From positions 1 to 64,000 of the forward strand of contig CAZXGJ010000007.1 of the NCBI GenBank assembly GCA_964639955.1: a stretch of DNA of 64,000 nt. The letters run 5' to 3'. This document shows, piece by piece, positions 42,876-52,094 of this stretch (the stretch's first letter is position 1; every line of letters begins with the position of its first letter). The stretch comes from IGN2 sp964639955 (GTDB lineage: Bacteria; Bacteroidota; Ignavibacteria; Ignavibacteriales; Ignavibacteriaceae). The notes beneath the pieces were generated by a model, which saw nothing but the letters and a program-made list of their open reading frames with translations, was not told the DNA's origin and searched no databases. The translations under genes were made by a program, and so were the position numbers.

Positions 42876-44031
42876 TTAGAAAGCTTGTTCCACTTAATTG
42901 GTTTTCTACATTAAAGAAATCGGCAACTGTTTTGCCTGCATCTGCAAAAGTATTTCTTACACCTAAATTTTTCCCCGGGATGTTCTTCCTGTAATAGAGT
43001 AAAGGAACGTATTCCCTGCTATGGTCTGTGCTGGGTGTTGTCGGGTCGTTGCCATGGTCGGCCGTAATTACAAGTCGATCGGTTTCATCTAATTTTTCCA
43101 GAAAAGCCGGAAGAAACTCATCGAATTCTTTTAGTAATTTTGCAAAACCTTCCGGATCGTTTCTGTGTCCGTAATAAACATCAAAATCAACAAGATTGGC
43201 AAATATAAAGCTGCCGGAAATCCCACCAGCATAATCGAGCAATTTTATACACCCTTCATTATTTGACTTAGTAATTTCTTTTACTTTAATTCCCCTGTAA
43301 TTAAAAAGATCGTTAATTTTTCCTATTGCCACTGTAACAATTCCTTTTGAGAAAAGCAAATCCAAAACAGTTGGCTGAGGTGGGTCCAGCGAAAAATCTT
43401 TCCTGTTAACTGTCCTGGTAAAACCACCAGGCTCACCAACGAATGGACGCGCTATTACACGCCCGACACGCAACGGCTCTGTTAGTACCCGATTACGGGT
43501 TATTTCACAAATATTATACAACTTCTTAAGTGGAATTATTTTTTCGTGAGCTGCGATTTGAAAAACTGAATCGGCGGAAGTATAAATAATCGGGTAACCG
43601 GTTTGAATATGCTTTTCACCCAGCTCATCAATAATTTCTGTTCCCGATGCAGGTTTGTTACCAAGAATGCCTGCGCATCCTGTTTCATCCAAAAATTTCT
43701 TCACAATTTCTTTATCAAACCCTTTTGGGAAATAAGAAAATTCAGTATCGACGAACAGGCCAGCTAATTCCCAATGCCCTGTAGTTGAATCTTTACCTCT
43801 GGATAATTCTTTCATTTTACCAAAAGATGCTTGTGGTTGTTCTTCCAGATCAACACCGTAAATAGAAGTAATGCAGCCGAGCCCAAGCTTCTGCAGGTTT
43901 GGAAGTGAAAGTCCGCCAACAGCTTTGGCAATATTGCAGATAGTGTTGCTGCCTTCGTCGTAATACTCATGAGCATCGGGCAATTCTCCGATACCAACTC
44001 CATCCAGAACAATAACAAAAAAATTATTCAT
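42868..44031 (-). CDS. deoB: Phosphopentomutase
   Basis: Alkaline-phosphatase-superfamily enzyme of 387 aa that interconverts (deoxy)ribose-1-phosphate and (deoxy)ribose-5-phosphate in nucleoside breakdown. It shows metal motifs DGVGIGELPDA (N-terminal), the phospho-acceptor region GKDSTTGHWELAG, ITADHGNDPTTPSTDHSREYVPLL and the cap-domain section YPIIYTSADSVFQIAAHE. Length is standard. It is followed by the antitoxin-like/PIN genes and two microcompartment vertex genes. Because its product deoxyribose-5-phosphate is split to acetaldehyde by deoxyribose-phosphate aldolase, the adjacency to shell genes may be functional. Confidence 0.95.
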   Translation of the reverse strand: MNNFFVIVLDGVGIGELPDAHEYYDEGSNTICNIAKAVGGLSLPNLQKLGLGCITSIYGVDLEEQPQASFGKMKELSRGKDSTTGHWELAGLFVDTEFSYFPKGFDKEIVKKFLDETGCAGILGNKPASGTEIIDELGEKHIQTGYPIIYTSADSVFQIAAHEKIIPLKKLYNICEITRNRVLTEPLRVGRVIARPFVGEPGGFTRTVNRKDFSLDPPQPTVLDLLFSKGIVTVAIGKINDLFNYRGIKVKEITKSNNEGCIKLLDYAGGISGSFIFANLVDFDVYYGHRNDPEGFAKLLKEFDEFLPAFLEKLDETDRLVITADHGNDPTTPSTDHSREYVPLLYYRKNIPGKNLGVRNTFADAGKTVADFFNVENQLSGTSFLNA

Positions 44032-44055
44032 TTGATTGTAGAAAATACCGGGTAA

Positions 44056-45915
44056 TTATTCAGTTGATACTAATACTGTATTTCCACCTTTTTCAAGGGC
44101 TTTGGCAAGAGCCAGGTTTGCGTTATACAAAACTTCATCGACATTAGTTTTATTTGTTGTTGAGGCAGCCCCGATCGAAACAGTAAAGGTGGTTTGCCTT
44201 GAGGAAACCGAAATTGACTTCCTGGCAATTTTTACTCTTAACTTTTCAGCCCAGATAAATACGTTTTTAGTGCTGGAATTAAAAAAGTAAACGGCAAAAG
44301 TTCGTTCATCAATTCTACCGAATAAGTTAAGCGGAGTAAGATCCTCCCTGATAACATCTGCAACAGATGTAATTAAGGTAGGTAAGGGATTATCATTAAA
44401 AAGAGTTTCCTGTTCAACAAATTCATCCAGCTTAATTAATGCAATTGCACCTGGAACATTTAACATATTTGCTTTAATCAGATCACTATTTAAGCTTTCA
44501 CGGAAAGCCGTAAAGTTTAATCCCCGTGTTTCGAGATCAACAGACGTAAGATTTTTAAGAAGCTTTTGAGCAGAATGAAAATAAATTATGTATGACAGTA
44601 CATTAAGCGATTGCTTAAGGAACTGAATATCCTGATTGCTGTATGCATTTTTTTTGAGGCTTTCAAAACAAACGACTCCATAATTTTGTTTCTTATATAT
44701 CAGGGGTACTGCCACAAAAGAACCATCAAAGCTTACATCTTCAGATCTCGAGTACCTTTTATATTCGCCGGAGGAAGTATCATCAATTTTAACAGGGATT
44801 CCCGACACAATCGATTTTCCGACCAGTGTTCCGTTAAGATCTACCTGGAGGTTACTGCCGATATACTTAAGTGCTGTTGAATTTTGTACCTTTTCAGTTT
44901 TGAATATTTTCTCAACCGGGTCATAATAAATGAAAACAAATGCATCCCAGTTGATCATTGATTTGAAAGCTTCCGGAAGGTTCTGAATGAGTTCTTTTTC
45001 GTTTTCGAAATCTGTTTCAGGACCGATTATTTTTAGCAGTCCCTGCAGTCTTTTTTGTGAAATTGTGTCAGAATATTTTTCTTCGAATAAGCCGATTAGC
45101 ATCGTAATAATCCGAACAAATCGTCCAAGCGAATAAATGGTTTCGATCCCAAATGCATCTGCCACTTTTGAATCGATGGCGATGACTGCTATTAACTCGT
45201 TGTTATAAAAAACGGGGACACCCGCAAAACTTTTAATACTTTGCGGTACATCGTAATATCGTATCACATCAGCTTCGGCAGCTCTCGAAATATCGGTAAG
45301 CAACTCAGGCTCCCCTTGTTCCACTATCTTGCTTAGAATATCATCTTCAATATCAAACTTTTTCTTGGTAATTGCTGAGCAATTCGAAATAAATTTTTCA
45401 ACTACAATCTTCTCTTTTTTCCGGTTATACCAGAAAAAAATTATTGAATGAGCGTTATAGAGCTCTCCCATAACCTTAAGCAGCTTATCCAGGACAAAAT
45501 TAAATTGCTCATCGTGACCGATACCCGGCGGTAATTCCTCTTTTGCAATCTCCTCAAATCTTTCCTTTAAATCCGGAGGCTTTAGAGTTGTTTTAGAAAC
45601 ACCATACTCGGGACGATAACTTTCATCTGTAATTACCTCTAAATTTCGGCTCTTTGAAACAATTTTAAATGAATCTTCAAAATCCGGCTGGGAAGTGGAA
45701 GCAAAATCATCAGCCCCCGCATCTTTGTCTTCAGAAATTTTAAATCCCCCGGAAAACCTTATCGAATCTCTTAAAAAAATAATGAATGCAACATAGATTA
45801 TTATAAGCGCAAGAGTAATAAGCCTGATGGTAATATCATCGGTGAGGAAGAGTATTAATGCAAGCAGAGGTATAACAAGAAATATTAATATTCTTTTTTT
45901 CTGCCTTTGCTCCAT
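44056..45915 (-). CDS. Membrane GAF-domain protein with degenerate GGDEF domain
   Basis: Protein of 619 aa. Two membrane helices (about 10-45) are followed by an acidic linker and two GAF-type domains (about 135-275 and 295-440). The C-terminal 150 residues look like a GGDEF fold: helical MLNVPGAIALIKLDEF, then GRIDERTFAVYF where a diguanylate cyclase would have R-x-G-G-D-E-F, then FTVSIGAAS and ALAKALEKGGNTV. The active-site residues are replaced (D-E-R-T-F), so cyclase activity is unlikely; it may be a scaffold or receptor. It is the first gene of the minus-strand cluster with deoB (24 nt downstream). Confidence 0.82.
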   Translation of the reverse strand: MEQRQKKRILIFLVIPLLALILFLTDDITIRLITLALIIIYVAFIIFLRDSIRFSGGFKISEDKDAGADDFASTSQPDFEDSFKIVSKSRNLEVITDESYRPEYGVSKTTLKPPDLKERFEEIAKEELPPGIGHDEQFNFVLDKLLKVMGELYNAHSIIFFWYNRKKEKIVVEKFISNCSAITKKKFDIEDDILSKIVEQGEPELLTDISRAAEADVIRYYDVPQSIKSFAGVPVFYNNELIAVIAIDSKVADAFGIETIYSLGRFVRIITMLIGLFEEKYSDTISQKRLQGLLKIIGPETDFENEKELIQNLPEAFKSMINWDAFVFIYYDPVEKIFKTEKVQNSTALKYIGSNLQVDLNGTLVGKSIVSGIPVKIDDTSSGEYKRYSRSEDVSFDGSFVAVPLIYKKQNYGVVCFESLKKNAYSNQDIQFLKQSLNVLSYIIYFHSAQKLLKNLTSVDLETRGLNFTAFRESLNSDLIKANMLNVPGAIALIKLDEFVEQETLFNDNPLPTLITSVADVIREDLTPLNLFGRIDERTFAVYFFNSSTKNVFIWAEKLRVKIARKSISVSSRQTTFTVSIGAASTTNKTNVDEVLYNANLALAKALEKGGNTVLVSTE

Positions 45916-45994
45916 TTTTAAAAAATAATAATAGGAAATAATAATAGTTTAATAAATTTACCAACAAATTGATTAAAAAAATATTCTTATGATT

Positions 45995-46579
45995 TCAATA
46001 AAACAAATCCAGGATCTTCTTCCGGACCGGAGCTTTCCACCTGCCTTTAATTGAAGAGTAAAAGAATAAGTTTTTACCGGGCTTCAGGTGGGGGATGAAG
46101 CCGTTGATACTCTTTACTGCCTTGTTCAAATCGGATTGTGAGAGCTTATCTATTTTATTCAGAATGATTGAAAATTCTATTTGATTAATTATCAGCCAGC
46201 TGTGAAGTTTAATATCAAGTTCAGTGGGGTTATGCCTGCAATCTAAAAAATGAAATGCATGTTTAATATTTGCTGAATTTTTAATAAAGTCGGTAACAAG
46301 CTTAGACCACTTCTCCCGCTCAGCTTTACTTGATTTTGCATAACCATAACCGGGCAGGTCTACAACATAAAAGCTGTCATCAACATTAAAAAAATTTATC
46401 GATCGTGTTTTGCCCGGAGTTGAGCTCGTTTTAGCAAGATTTTTTCTGTTAAAAAGTGAGTTAATAAATGAAGATTTACCGACATTGGATCTGCCGCACA
46501 ATATCAGCTGGGGTAAGATTACTTGCTGTATTTGCGATAATTCAAAAACTGATTTTTCAAATGAAATTTGTTTAAACAT
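45995..46579 (-). CDS. engB: Ribosome biogenesis GTPase EngB/YihA/YsxC
   Basis: TRAFAC-class GTPase of 194 aa needed for 50S subunit assembly. G1 is CGRSNVGKSS (about 29-38), G2 is STPGKTRSINFF with switch I, G3 is VDLPGYGYA and G4 is ILNKIDK, with G5-like FYSSIKG near the C-terminus. Positioned directly after the ribosomal-protein operon, 62 nt beyond rplQ and behind its terminator. Confidence 0.95.
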   Translation of the reverse strand: MFKQISFEKSVFELSQIQQVILPQLILCGRSNVGKSSFINSLFNRKNLAKTSSTPGKTRSINFFNVDDSFYVVDLPGYGYAKSSKAEREKWSKLVTDFIKNSANIKHAFHFLDCRHNPTELDIKLHSWLIINQIEFSIILNKIDKLSQSDLNKAVKSINGFIPHLKPGKNLFFYSSIKGRWKAPVRKKILDLFY

Positions 46580-46583
46580 TATT

Positions 46584-46621
46584 AATAAAAAAAGAGTAAC
46601 CGATCTGCCCGATTACTCTTT
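46584..46621 (-). terminator. Terminator of the ribosomal operon (after rplQ)
   Basis: Minus-strand stem AAAGAGTAA/TTACTCTTT (9 bp, arms 46613-46621 and 46591-46599) followed by a run of seven T. It is the end of the ribosomal/alpha operon. Confidence 0.88.
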
Positions 46622-46641
46622 ACAAGAAAAGATAAAAATAA

Positions 46642-47133
46642 TTATTTATCAGCCTCAGCTTTACTGTTGTCAACCGCCGTTTGCTCAAGTTCTTCAGCTT
46701 TCTTTTTCTCTTTCTTTTCCTTATTCTTAATTTCTTTCTGTTCTTTATGTTTTTCGGCTTTTGCGGTTACAATTTCATTATAATCAACAAGTTCAACAAC
46801 AGCCATTTGCGCAGCATCTCCAAAACGCTGACCAAGTTTAACAACTCTTGTATATCCGCCCGGTCTATCTCCTATTTTCGAAACTATCTCGCCAAATAAT
46901 TCCTTTACAACTTCCTTGTCTTTGATAACATCCATAACCATTTTTTTTGAGTGGAGATCACCTGCACGGGCTTTAGTTATTATTCTTTCGGCAAATCCTC
47001 TTAATTCTTTTGCTTTAGCCAGGGTGGTTTTAATTCTCTTATGCTTCAGCAAAGATGTAGAAAGCGATTGCAGGGTAGCTTTTCGGTGGCTGCTAGTTCT
47101 GCCGAGTTTACGTCCTTTTACATTATGTCTCAT
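46642..47133 (-). CDS. rplQ: 50S ribosomal protein L17
   Basis: Large-subunit protein of 163 aa. The canonical N-terminus is MRHNVKGRKLGRTSSHRKA, followed by RIKTTLAKAKELRGFAERII. The family core ends near residue 120 (VAVVELVDYNEI). After that is a Lys/Glu-rich tail of roughly 40 residues (KEQKEIKNKEKKEKKKAEEL), longer than the common form. Last gene of the operon. Confidence 0.96.
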   Translation of the reverse strand: MRHNVKGRKLGRTSSHRKATLQSLSTSLLKHKRIKTTLAKAKELRGFAERIITKARAGDLHSKKMVMDVIKDKEVVKELFGEIVSKIGDRPGGYTRVVKLGQRFGDAAQMAVVELVDYNEIVTAKAEKHKEQKEIKNKEKKEKKKAEELEQTAVDNSKAEADK

Positions 47134-47151
47134 ATGAATTCCTCAAATAGT

Positions 47152-48147
47152 TTAATTGGATTCCGGTTCCTCTTTAAGGTACTTGTCCACATCCATCCCG
47201 AAATCGAGACCCATGTTTTCAACTATCTCCATAAGTTCAGCAAGAGATTTTCGTCCAAAATTCCTGAACTTCAGCATTTCGGCTTCATCTTTCCTAACCA
47301 GATCGCCGAGCGATTTAATATTTGCTGCTTTTAAGCAGTTGTGCGACCTCACGCTTAGTTCAAGATCGTCAACAGGAGTTAATAAAATTTTACGGATTCT
47401 TTCCGCTTCAGAATCCTTTACAATTACCGGGGTTTCTTCTTCCTGTTCAATATCAAAATTAATAAAAAGCTGGATATGGTCTCTTAAAATTTTCGCAGCC
47501 TGAGTAATTGCATCGTCGGGTGTAATTGAGCCATCGGTAGTAACTTCAAGAACCAATCTCTCATAATCATTTTTATCACCGATTCTAACATTACTCACAT
47601 CGATCTTTACGTTTTTGATAGGAGTAAATATTGAATCGATAGGAATTATGCCTATTGTTTGATCGGTAATTATATTTTCACTGGCAGGTACATACCCGAA
47701 GCCTTTACCGATCCTCAATTCGACATCAAATTTTGCATTTTTGTTAAGGGTTGCAATGAGAAGATCCGGATTTAGCACTTCTATATCGCTGCTTGCTTTT
47801 TGAATGTCGGCAGCTCTCCATTCTTTTTCACCGTTGAATGAGAGCTCAATTTTATTCGGCTTTTTAGACAGCAGTTTTAATCTTACCTGCTTTAAATTCA
47901 ATATTATTTCAGAAACATCTTCAACAACACCCTGAATGGTAGTAAACTCATGCAGTATACCGCTAAATTTAACTGCTGTAATAGCGACACCGGATAATGA
48001 AGAAAGCAAAACACGCCTCAATGAATTACCGAGGGTAACTCCGTAACCCCTTTCAAGGGGTTCAACGGTAAACTTACCAAATGTGTTTGAATAATTTGCT
48101 TCATCAAGAACTACGGATTCGGGCATAACTAAATTTGTGTTAATCAT
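47152..48147 (-). CDS. rpoA: DNA-directed RNA polymerase subunit alpha
   Basis: RNA polymerase alpha subunit of 331 aa. The N-terminal assembly domain has FTVEPLERGYGVTLGNSLRR, then LSGVAITAVKFSGILHEF and FVPASENIITDQ-like sections. The C-terminal domain has DLELSVRSHNCLKAANI and FRNFGRKSLAELMEIVENMGL, which contacts UP elements and regulators. Confidence 0.97.
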   Translation of the reverse strand: MINTNLVMPESVVLDEANYSNTFGKFTVEPLERGYGVTLGNSLRRVLLSSLSGVAITAVKFSGILHEFTTIQGVVEDVSEIILNLKQVRLKLLSKKPNKIELSFNGEKEWRAADIQKASSDIEVLNPDLLIATLNKNAKFDVELRIGKGFGYVPASENIITDQTIGIIPIDSIFTPIKNVKIDVSNVRIGDKNDYERLVLEVTTDGSITPDDAITQAAKILRDHIQLFINFDIEQEEETPVIVKDSEAERIRKILLTPVDDLELSVRSHNCLKAANIKSLGDLVRKDEAEMLKFRNFGRKSLAELMEIVENMGLDFGMDVDKYLKEEPESN

Positions 48148-48176
48148 TTATCAATCCTCTAAAATATCAAAAAAAA

Positions 48177-48803
48177 TTATTTAGAATAGAGCTCAACAAC
48201 CAACTGTTCGTTGGCATTTAGAGGTACATCTGCTCTATCCGGGACTTGAAGAAAAGTACCGCTCATAGATGCTTTATCGATTGTAAGCCAGTTATAGGTG
48301 CTTTCCTTTACTCTTTTTAAAGAGTGATGGATGGCATCAAGCTTTTTACTTTTATCTTTTACTTTAACTATATCACCCTCAGAAATAAGGTATGAGGGAA
48401 TGTTTACTAATTTGTCGTTTACGAGAAAATGCCTGTGTCTGATAAGCTGTCTTGCCTGGTTTCTCGAGGACGCAAAACCAAGTCTGTAAACCACATTATC
48501 AAGTCTTCGTTCAAGAATTTTTACAAGGTTTTCTCCGGTAATGCCTTTTTGTTTGATTGCTTTTTCAAAATAATTATGAAATTGAGTTTCGAGCAAGCCA
48601 TACATTCTTTTAATTTTTTGTTTCTCCCTTAGCTGTAATCCGTATTCAGAGACTTTCGCTCTTCTGCTTAAGCCGTGCTGCCCCGGAGGGTAATTTTTAT
48701 TTTCAACAGGACACTTTTCCGTATAACATTTTTGTCCTTTGAGAAACAATTTTTGTCTTTCTCTTCTGCATAGCTTACAAACTGAATCTGTGTGTCTTGC
48801 CAT
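48177..48803 (-). CDS. rpsD: 30S ribosomal protein S4
   Basis: Primary 16S rRNA-binding protein of 208 aa with the S4 domain (ERRLDNVVYRLGFASSRNQAR). Cysteines near the N-terminus (CKLCRRERQKLFLKGQKC followed by TEKC) form a zinc-site pattern, so this is a C+ form. Confidence 0.97.
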   Translation of the reverse strand: MARHTDSVCKLCRRERQKLFLKGQKCYTEKCPVENKNYPPGQHGLSRRAKVSEYGLQLREKQKIKRMYGLLETQFHNYFEKAIKQKGITGENLVKILERRLDNVVYRLGFASSRNQARQLIRHRHFLVNDKLVNIPSYLISEGDIVKVKDKSKKLDAIHHSLKRVKESTYNWLTIDKASMSGTFLQVPDRADVPLNANEQLVVELYSK

Positions 48804-48822
48804 TTAAATAATTCTCCTTTAA

Positions 48823-49209
48823 TTAAACTCTTCTTCGTTTGGGAGGTCTGCAGCCGTTATGTGGAATAGGAGTAACATCCTTAATTGAAGAAATCTCCAA
48901 ACCAGCAGTGTGTAAAGCACGGATTGCCGCCTCTCTTCCGGATCCCGGTCCTTTAACTTTAACCTCAACTTTTCTCATCCCAAGGTCAAAAGCTTCTTTT
49001 GCAGCTGCCTCGGCAGAAACCTGGGCTGCAAACGGTGTATTTTTTCTTGAGCCTTTAAATCCATTCTTGCCGGCTGAAGACCAGGATACGGTATTTCCAT
49101 AGATATCAGTAATTGTAACAATAACATTATTAAATGTTGCTTTAATATGAGCAACTCCGTTGATATCAACCTGGGTTTTTTTCTTAACTTTTTTCTGAAG
49201 CTTTGTCAA
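48823..49209 (-). CDS. rpsK: 30S ribosomal protein S11
   Basis: Platform protein of 128 aa: GVAHIKATFNNVIVTITD, SSAGKNGFKGSRKNTPFA and C-terminal DVTPIPHNGCRPPKRRRV are the family signatures. Lies 24 nt after rpsM. Confidence 0.97.
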   Translation of the reverse strand: MTKLQKKVKKKTQVDINGVAHIKATFNNVIVTITDIYGNTVSWSSAGKNGFKGSRKNTPFAAQVSAEAAAKEAFDLGMRKVEVKVKGPGSGREAAIRALHTAGLEISSIKDVTPIPHNGCRPPKRRRV

Positions 49210-49233
49210 TTATTTTCCTCCGGATAAACAAAA

Positions 49234-49617
49234 TTATTTTTTAGTTGGTGTTTTCTTTTTACCAGCAACGGTTTTTCTTTTACCTTTTTTGGTACGGGAA
49301 TTTGTTCGGGTTCTTTGGCCCCGAACGGGCAACCCTTTTCGATGCCTGATGCCCCTGTAGGCACCAATATCCATCAATCTCTTTATATTTTGCTGAACTT
49401 CAGAACGAAGTGCTCCTTCAACTTTATATTCGGCAGTAATAACAGCTCTAATCTGTGCAACATCTTCTTCAGTAAGATCCGATACTTTTTTAGTTGGATC
49501 TATTTTTGCTTTTGAAAGAATGTCTGCCGAAGTTTGGTGCCCAATACCGTAGATGTATTGCAAACCATACAGTACTCTTTTATTCTTTGGTAAATCTACT
49601 CCTGATACACGAGCCAA
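49234..49617 (-). CDS. rpsM: 30S ribosomal protein S13
   Basis: Head protein of 127 aa that contacts tRNA and 50S. RVSGVDLPKNKRVLYGLQYI opens it; GAYRGIRHRKGLPVRGQRT and a basic C-terminus (KKGKRKTVAGKKKTPTKK) are typical. Confidence 0.97.
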   Translation of the reverse strand: MARVSGVDLPKNKRVLYGLQYIYGIGHQTSADILSKAKIDPTKKVSDLTEEDVAQIRAVITAEYKVEGALRSEVQQNIKRLMDIGAYRGIRHRKGLPVRGQRTRTNSRTKKGKRKTVAGKKKTPTKK

Positions 49618-49635
49618 TTTATACTCCTGATTTTA

Positions 49636-49749
49636 TTAACCTTGTCTTTGTTTGTGCTTGGGGTTAGAGCAAATTACTCTTACAACTCCTTTGCGTTTAA
49701 TGATTTTACATTTATCGCATATTTTTTTTACTGAAGATCTAACCTTCAT
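49636..49749 (-). CDS. rpmJ: 50S ribosomal protein L36
   Basis: Protein of 37 aa, MKVRSSVKKICDKCKIIKRK and a C-H tail, with the zinc ligands C11, C14, C27 and H32. I place the start at the ATG at 49749, which gives the canonical length; an in-frame extension upstream would add 28 unrelated residues from within the infA region. Confidence 0.96.
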   Translation of the reverse strand: MKVRSSVKKICDKCKIIKRKGVVRVICSNPKHKQRQG

Positions 49750-49759
49750 AAAGTACCTG

Positions 49760-49978
49760 CTATTTATATCTGTATGTAATTCTTCCTTTTGATAAATCGT
49801 AGGGAGAAAGTTCGATTGAAACTTTATCGCCAACTAATATTTTTATAAAATGCATTCTCATTTTGCCTGAAATATGGGCAAGTATCTCATGCCCGTTGTC
49901 AAGCTTCACTTTAAAGTGAGCATTTGGTAATGTTTCAGTTACAACGCCATCAATTTTTAAGGGACCCTGCTTAGCCAT
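49760..49978 (-). CDS. infA: Translation initiation factor IF-1
   Basis: S1-like OB-fold factor of 72 aa (GPLKIDGVVTETLPNAHFKV, LAHISGKMRMHFIKIL, YDLSKGRITYR). The ATG at 49978 overlaps the stop of map by 1 nt (TAATG). The start two codons upstream is less likely. Confidence 0.96.
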   Translation of the reverse strand: MAKQGPLKIDGVVTETLPNAHFKVKLDNGHEILAHISGKMRMHFIKILVGDKVSIELSPYDLSKGRITYRYK

Positions 49979-50739
49979 TAACAAACTGTTAATATTTCAG
50001 GATGATTATTATTTAATAGTATTGTATGCTCAAAATGCGCCGATAAAGAACCATCGGCGGTTAAAACACTCCATCCATCCTCTGCTGTAATTACTTTATA
50101 ATCGCCGGCATTAACCATTGGTTCAATTGCCAGTGTCATCCCATTTTTAAGCTTTGGACCGGTTGACTTTTTACCAAAATTTGGTAAAGACGGATCCTCA
50201 TGCAGGAATTTACCAACACCGTGACCGCAGAGATCCCGAACAATTGAAAAACCGTTTTTCTCAACGTGTTCCTGAATGGCTGCTGATATATCGTGCAAAC
50301 GGTTGCCGCTAATAGCTGCCTCAATACCCAAATATAAAGCTTCCCGGGTAACGTCCAGTAATTTTTGTTTTTCGGGTTCGATGTTACCGACGGGAACTGT
50401 CAAAGCACCGTCACCAAAGTAATGATTTTTAAGAACACCAACATCGATGGAAATTATTTCACCGGCTGCCAGTTTCTTCTGCCCGGGAATTCCATGCACA
50501 ACAACCTCATTAACTGAAGTGCAAATTGAACCGGGAAATCCTGGCAGCCCGACCTGCTTATATCCTTTAAAAGCAGGAGAAGCATTATTGCTTCGTATAT
50601 AATCCTCTGCAATCTGATCAAGTTCTAATGTTGAAATCCCTGGCTTAACTTCGGACTTAACAAGCTGCAAAGTTTCCGCAACAATTCTACAACTCTCCCT
50701 TATATAATCAATTTCTTTTTTGGTTTTAATATATATCAC
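49978..50739 (-). CDS. map: Methionine aminopeptidase, type I
   Basis: Dinuclear metalloenzyme of 253 aa that removes initiator Met from nascent chains. Metal ligands are visible in ISIDVGVLKNHYFGDGALT (two Asp), GHGVGKFLHEDP (His) and later GMTLAIEPMVN and DGSLSAHFEHT (Glu). No N-terminal zinc-finger extension. The end overlaps infA by 1 nt. Confidence 0.96.
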   Translation of the reverse strand: MIYIKTKKEIDYIRESCRIVAETLQLVKSEVKPGISTLELDQIAEDYIRSNNASPAFKGYKQVGLPGFPGSICTSVNEVVVHGIPGQKKLAAGEIISIDVGVLKNHYFGDGALTVPVGNIEPEKQKLLDVTREALYLGIEAAISGNRLHDISAAIQEHVEKNGFSIVRDLCGHGVGKFLHEDPSLPNFGKKSTGPKLKNGMTLAIEPMVNAGDYKVITAEDGWSVLTADGSLSAHFEHTILLNNNHPEILTVC

Positions 50740-50742
50740 AAC

Positions 50743-52083
50743 CTAAATAAATCTGCGTCCTTTAAGCTTGCCCGATTTCATAAATCCGTCATAATGCCTC
50801 ATCAGCAGATGCGATTCAATCTGCTGAAGAGTATCCAGAGCAACACCAACAATAATCAGCAAACTCGTGCCTCCAAAAAACGAAGCAAATTGACCAGAGA
50901 CTCCTAAACCAGAAACAAAAGCCGGCAGGATAGCCACTATAGCAAGAAAGATTGATCCCGGCAAAGTTATTTTCGTTAAGATATTATCTATAAATTCACT
51001 GGTCTGTTTACCTGGTCTTATTCCAGGAATAAATCCGCCCTGTTTTTTCATATTATCGGCAACATCTTTTGGATTAAAAGCAATTGCCGTATAAAAATAT
51101 GTAAAGAACACAATCATTAATGCATAGATTACAGAATAAACAGGAGATGTATAAACAAATAAATTTGAAACACTCTGTAAAAATTTATTATCAGGAAAAA
51201 ATGAAAGAACAGTATTAGGTATAAACATAATAGACTGTGCAAAGATTATCGGCATAACGCCCGCAGTATTTACCCGGAGGGGAATATACTGAGTTACACC
51301 GCCATATACTTTTCTTCCAACCACCCTTTTTGCATATTGAACAGGAATCCTTCTTGTGCCCTGGGTTACAAGAACTACGCCGGCAATAATAAAGAACATA
51401 AATATCAGAATAATTATTTCAATTACAATCGAGCGCTGCCCGGCTCCGATAAGCCTGACTTCATCAAAAATTGCATAAGGAAATCTTGCAATAATGCCAA
51501 TGAAAATTATTAATGAAATTCCATTGCCAATTCCTTTTTCGGTGATTTGCTCACCCATCCACATCATAAGCATAGTGCCTGATGTTAAAATTACTATTGT
51601 AGTTAAAATCCAGAAAAGACCCCGCACAGCGTCTGGTACAATAGGTAAACCCTGCACCTGCAGATTCAGCAGTCTTATTGTAACCCCCCACGCCTGCATT
51701 CCGGAAATTAATACAGTTCCGTAGCGCGTTAATTGAGTAATTTTTTTGCGACCCTCTTCTCCTTCCTGCTGAAGTTTCTGAAAATAGGGAATAACAGCAC
51801 CGAGCAGCTGAATTATTATAGAAGCCGAAATATAGGGCATTATTCCGAGTGCAAATATTGCCGCATTGGAAAATGCACCACCAACAAAAAGGTCATATAA
51901 GCCAAACAAGTCATCCGAGGATGCATTTCTCATACTTTCAGTGAGCAGAGTAGCATCCACACCCGGTATAGTGATGTGCGCACCCAATCTTACTAAAAAG
52001 AGAATCCCCAGAGTATATAAAATTCTCTGGCGAAGTTCATGAATTTTAAATATGTTTCTGAATGTATCTGTAAGTTTCGACAT
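50743..52083 (-). CDS. secY: Preprotein translocase subunit SecY
   Basis: Ten-helix channel protein of 446 aa. RILYTLGILFLVRLGAHITI opens it; GIMPYISASIIIQLLG, GIGNGISLIIFIGII and RIPVQYAKRVVG are signatures. Ends IESHLLMRHYDGFMKSGKLKG. Lies 3 nt before map. The adk gene that often follows secY is absent. Confidence 0.97.
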   Translation of the reverse strand: MSKLTDTFRNIFKIHELRQRILYTLGILFLVRLGAHITIPGVDATLLTESMRNASSDDLFGLYDLFVGGAFSNAAIFALGIMPYISASIIIQLLGAVIPYFQKLQQEGEEGRKKITQLTRYGTVLISGMQAWGVTIRLLNLQVQGLPIVPDAVRGLFWILTTIVILTSGTMLMMWMGEQITEKGIGNGISLIIFIGIIARFPYAIFDEVRLIGAGQRSIVIEIIILIFMFFIIAGVVLVTQGTRRIPVQYAKRVVGRKVYGGVTQYIPLRVNTAGVMPIIFAQSIMFIPNTVLSFFPDNKFLQSVSNLFVYTSPVYSVIYALMIVFFTYFYTAIAFNPKDVADNMKKQGGFIPGIRPGKQTSEFIDNILTKITLPGSIFLAIVAILPAFVSGLGVSGQFASFFGGTSLLIIVGVALDTLQQIESHLLMRHYDGFMKSGKLKGRRFI

Positions 52084-52094
52084 TTATTCCGGAG

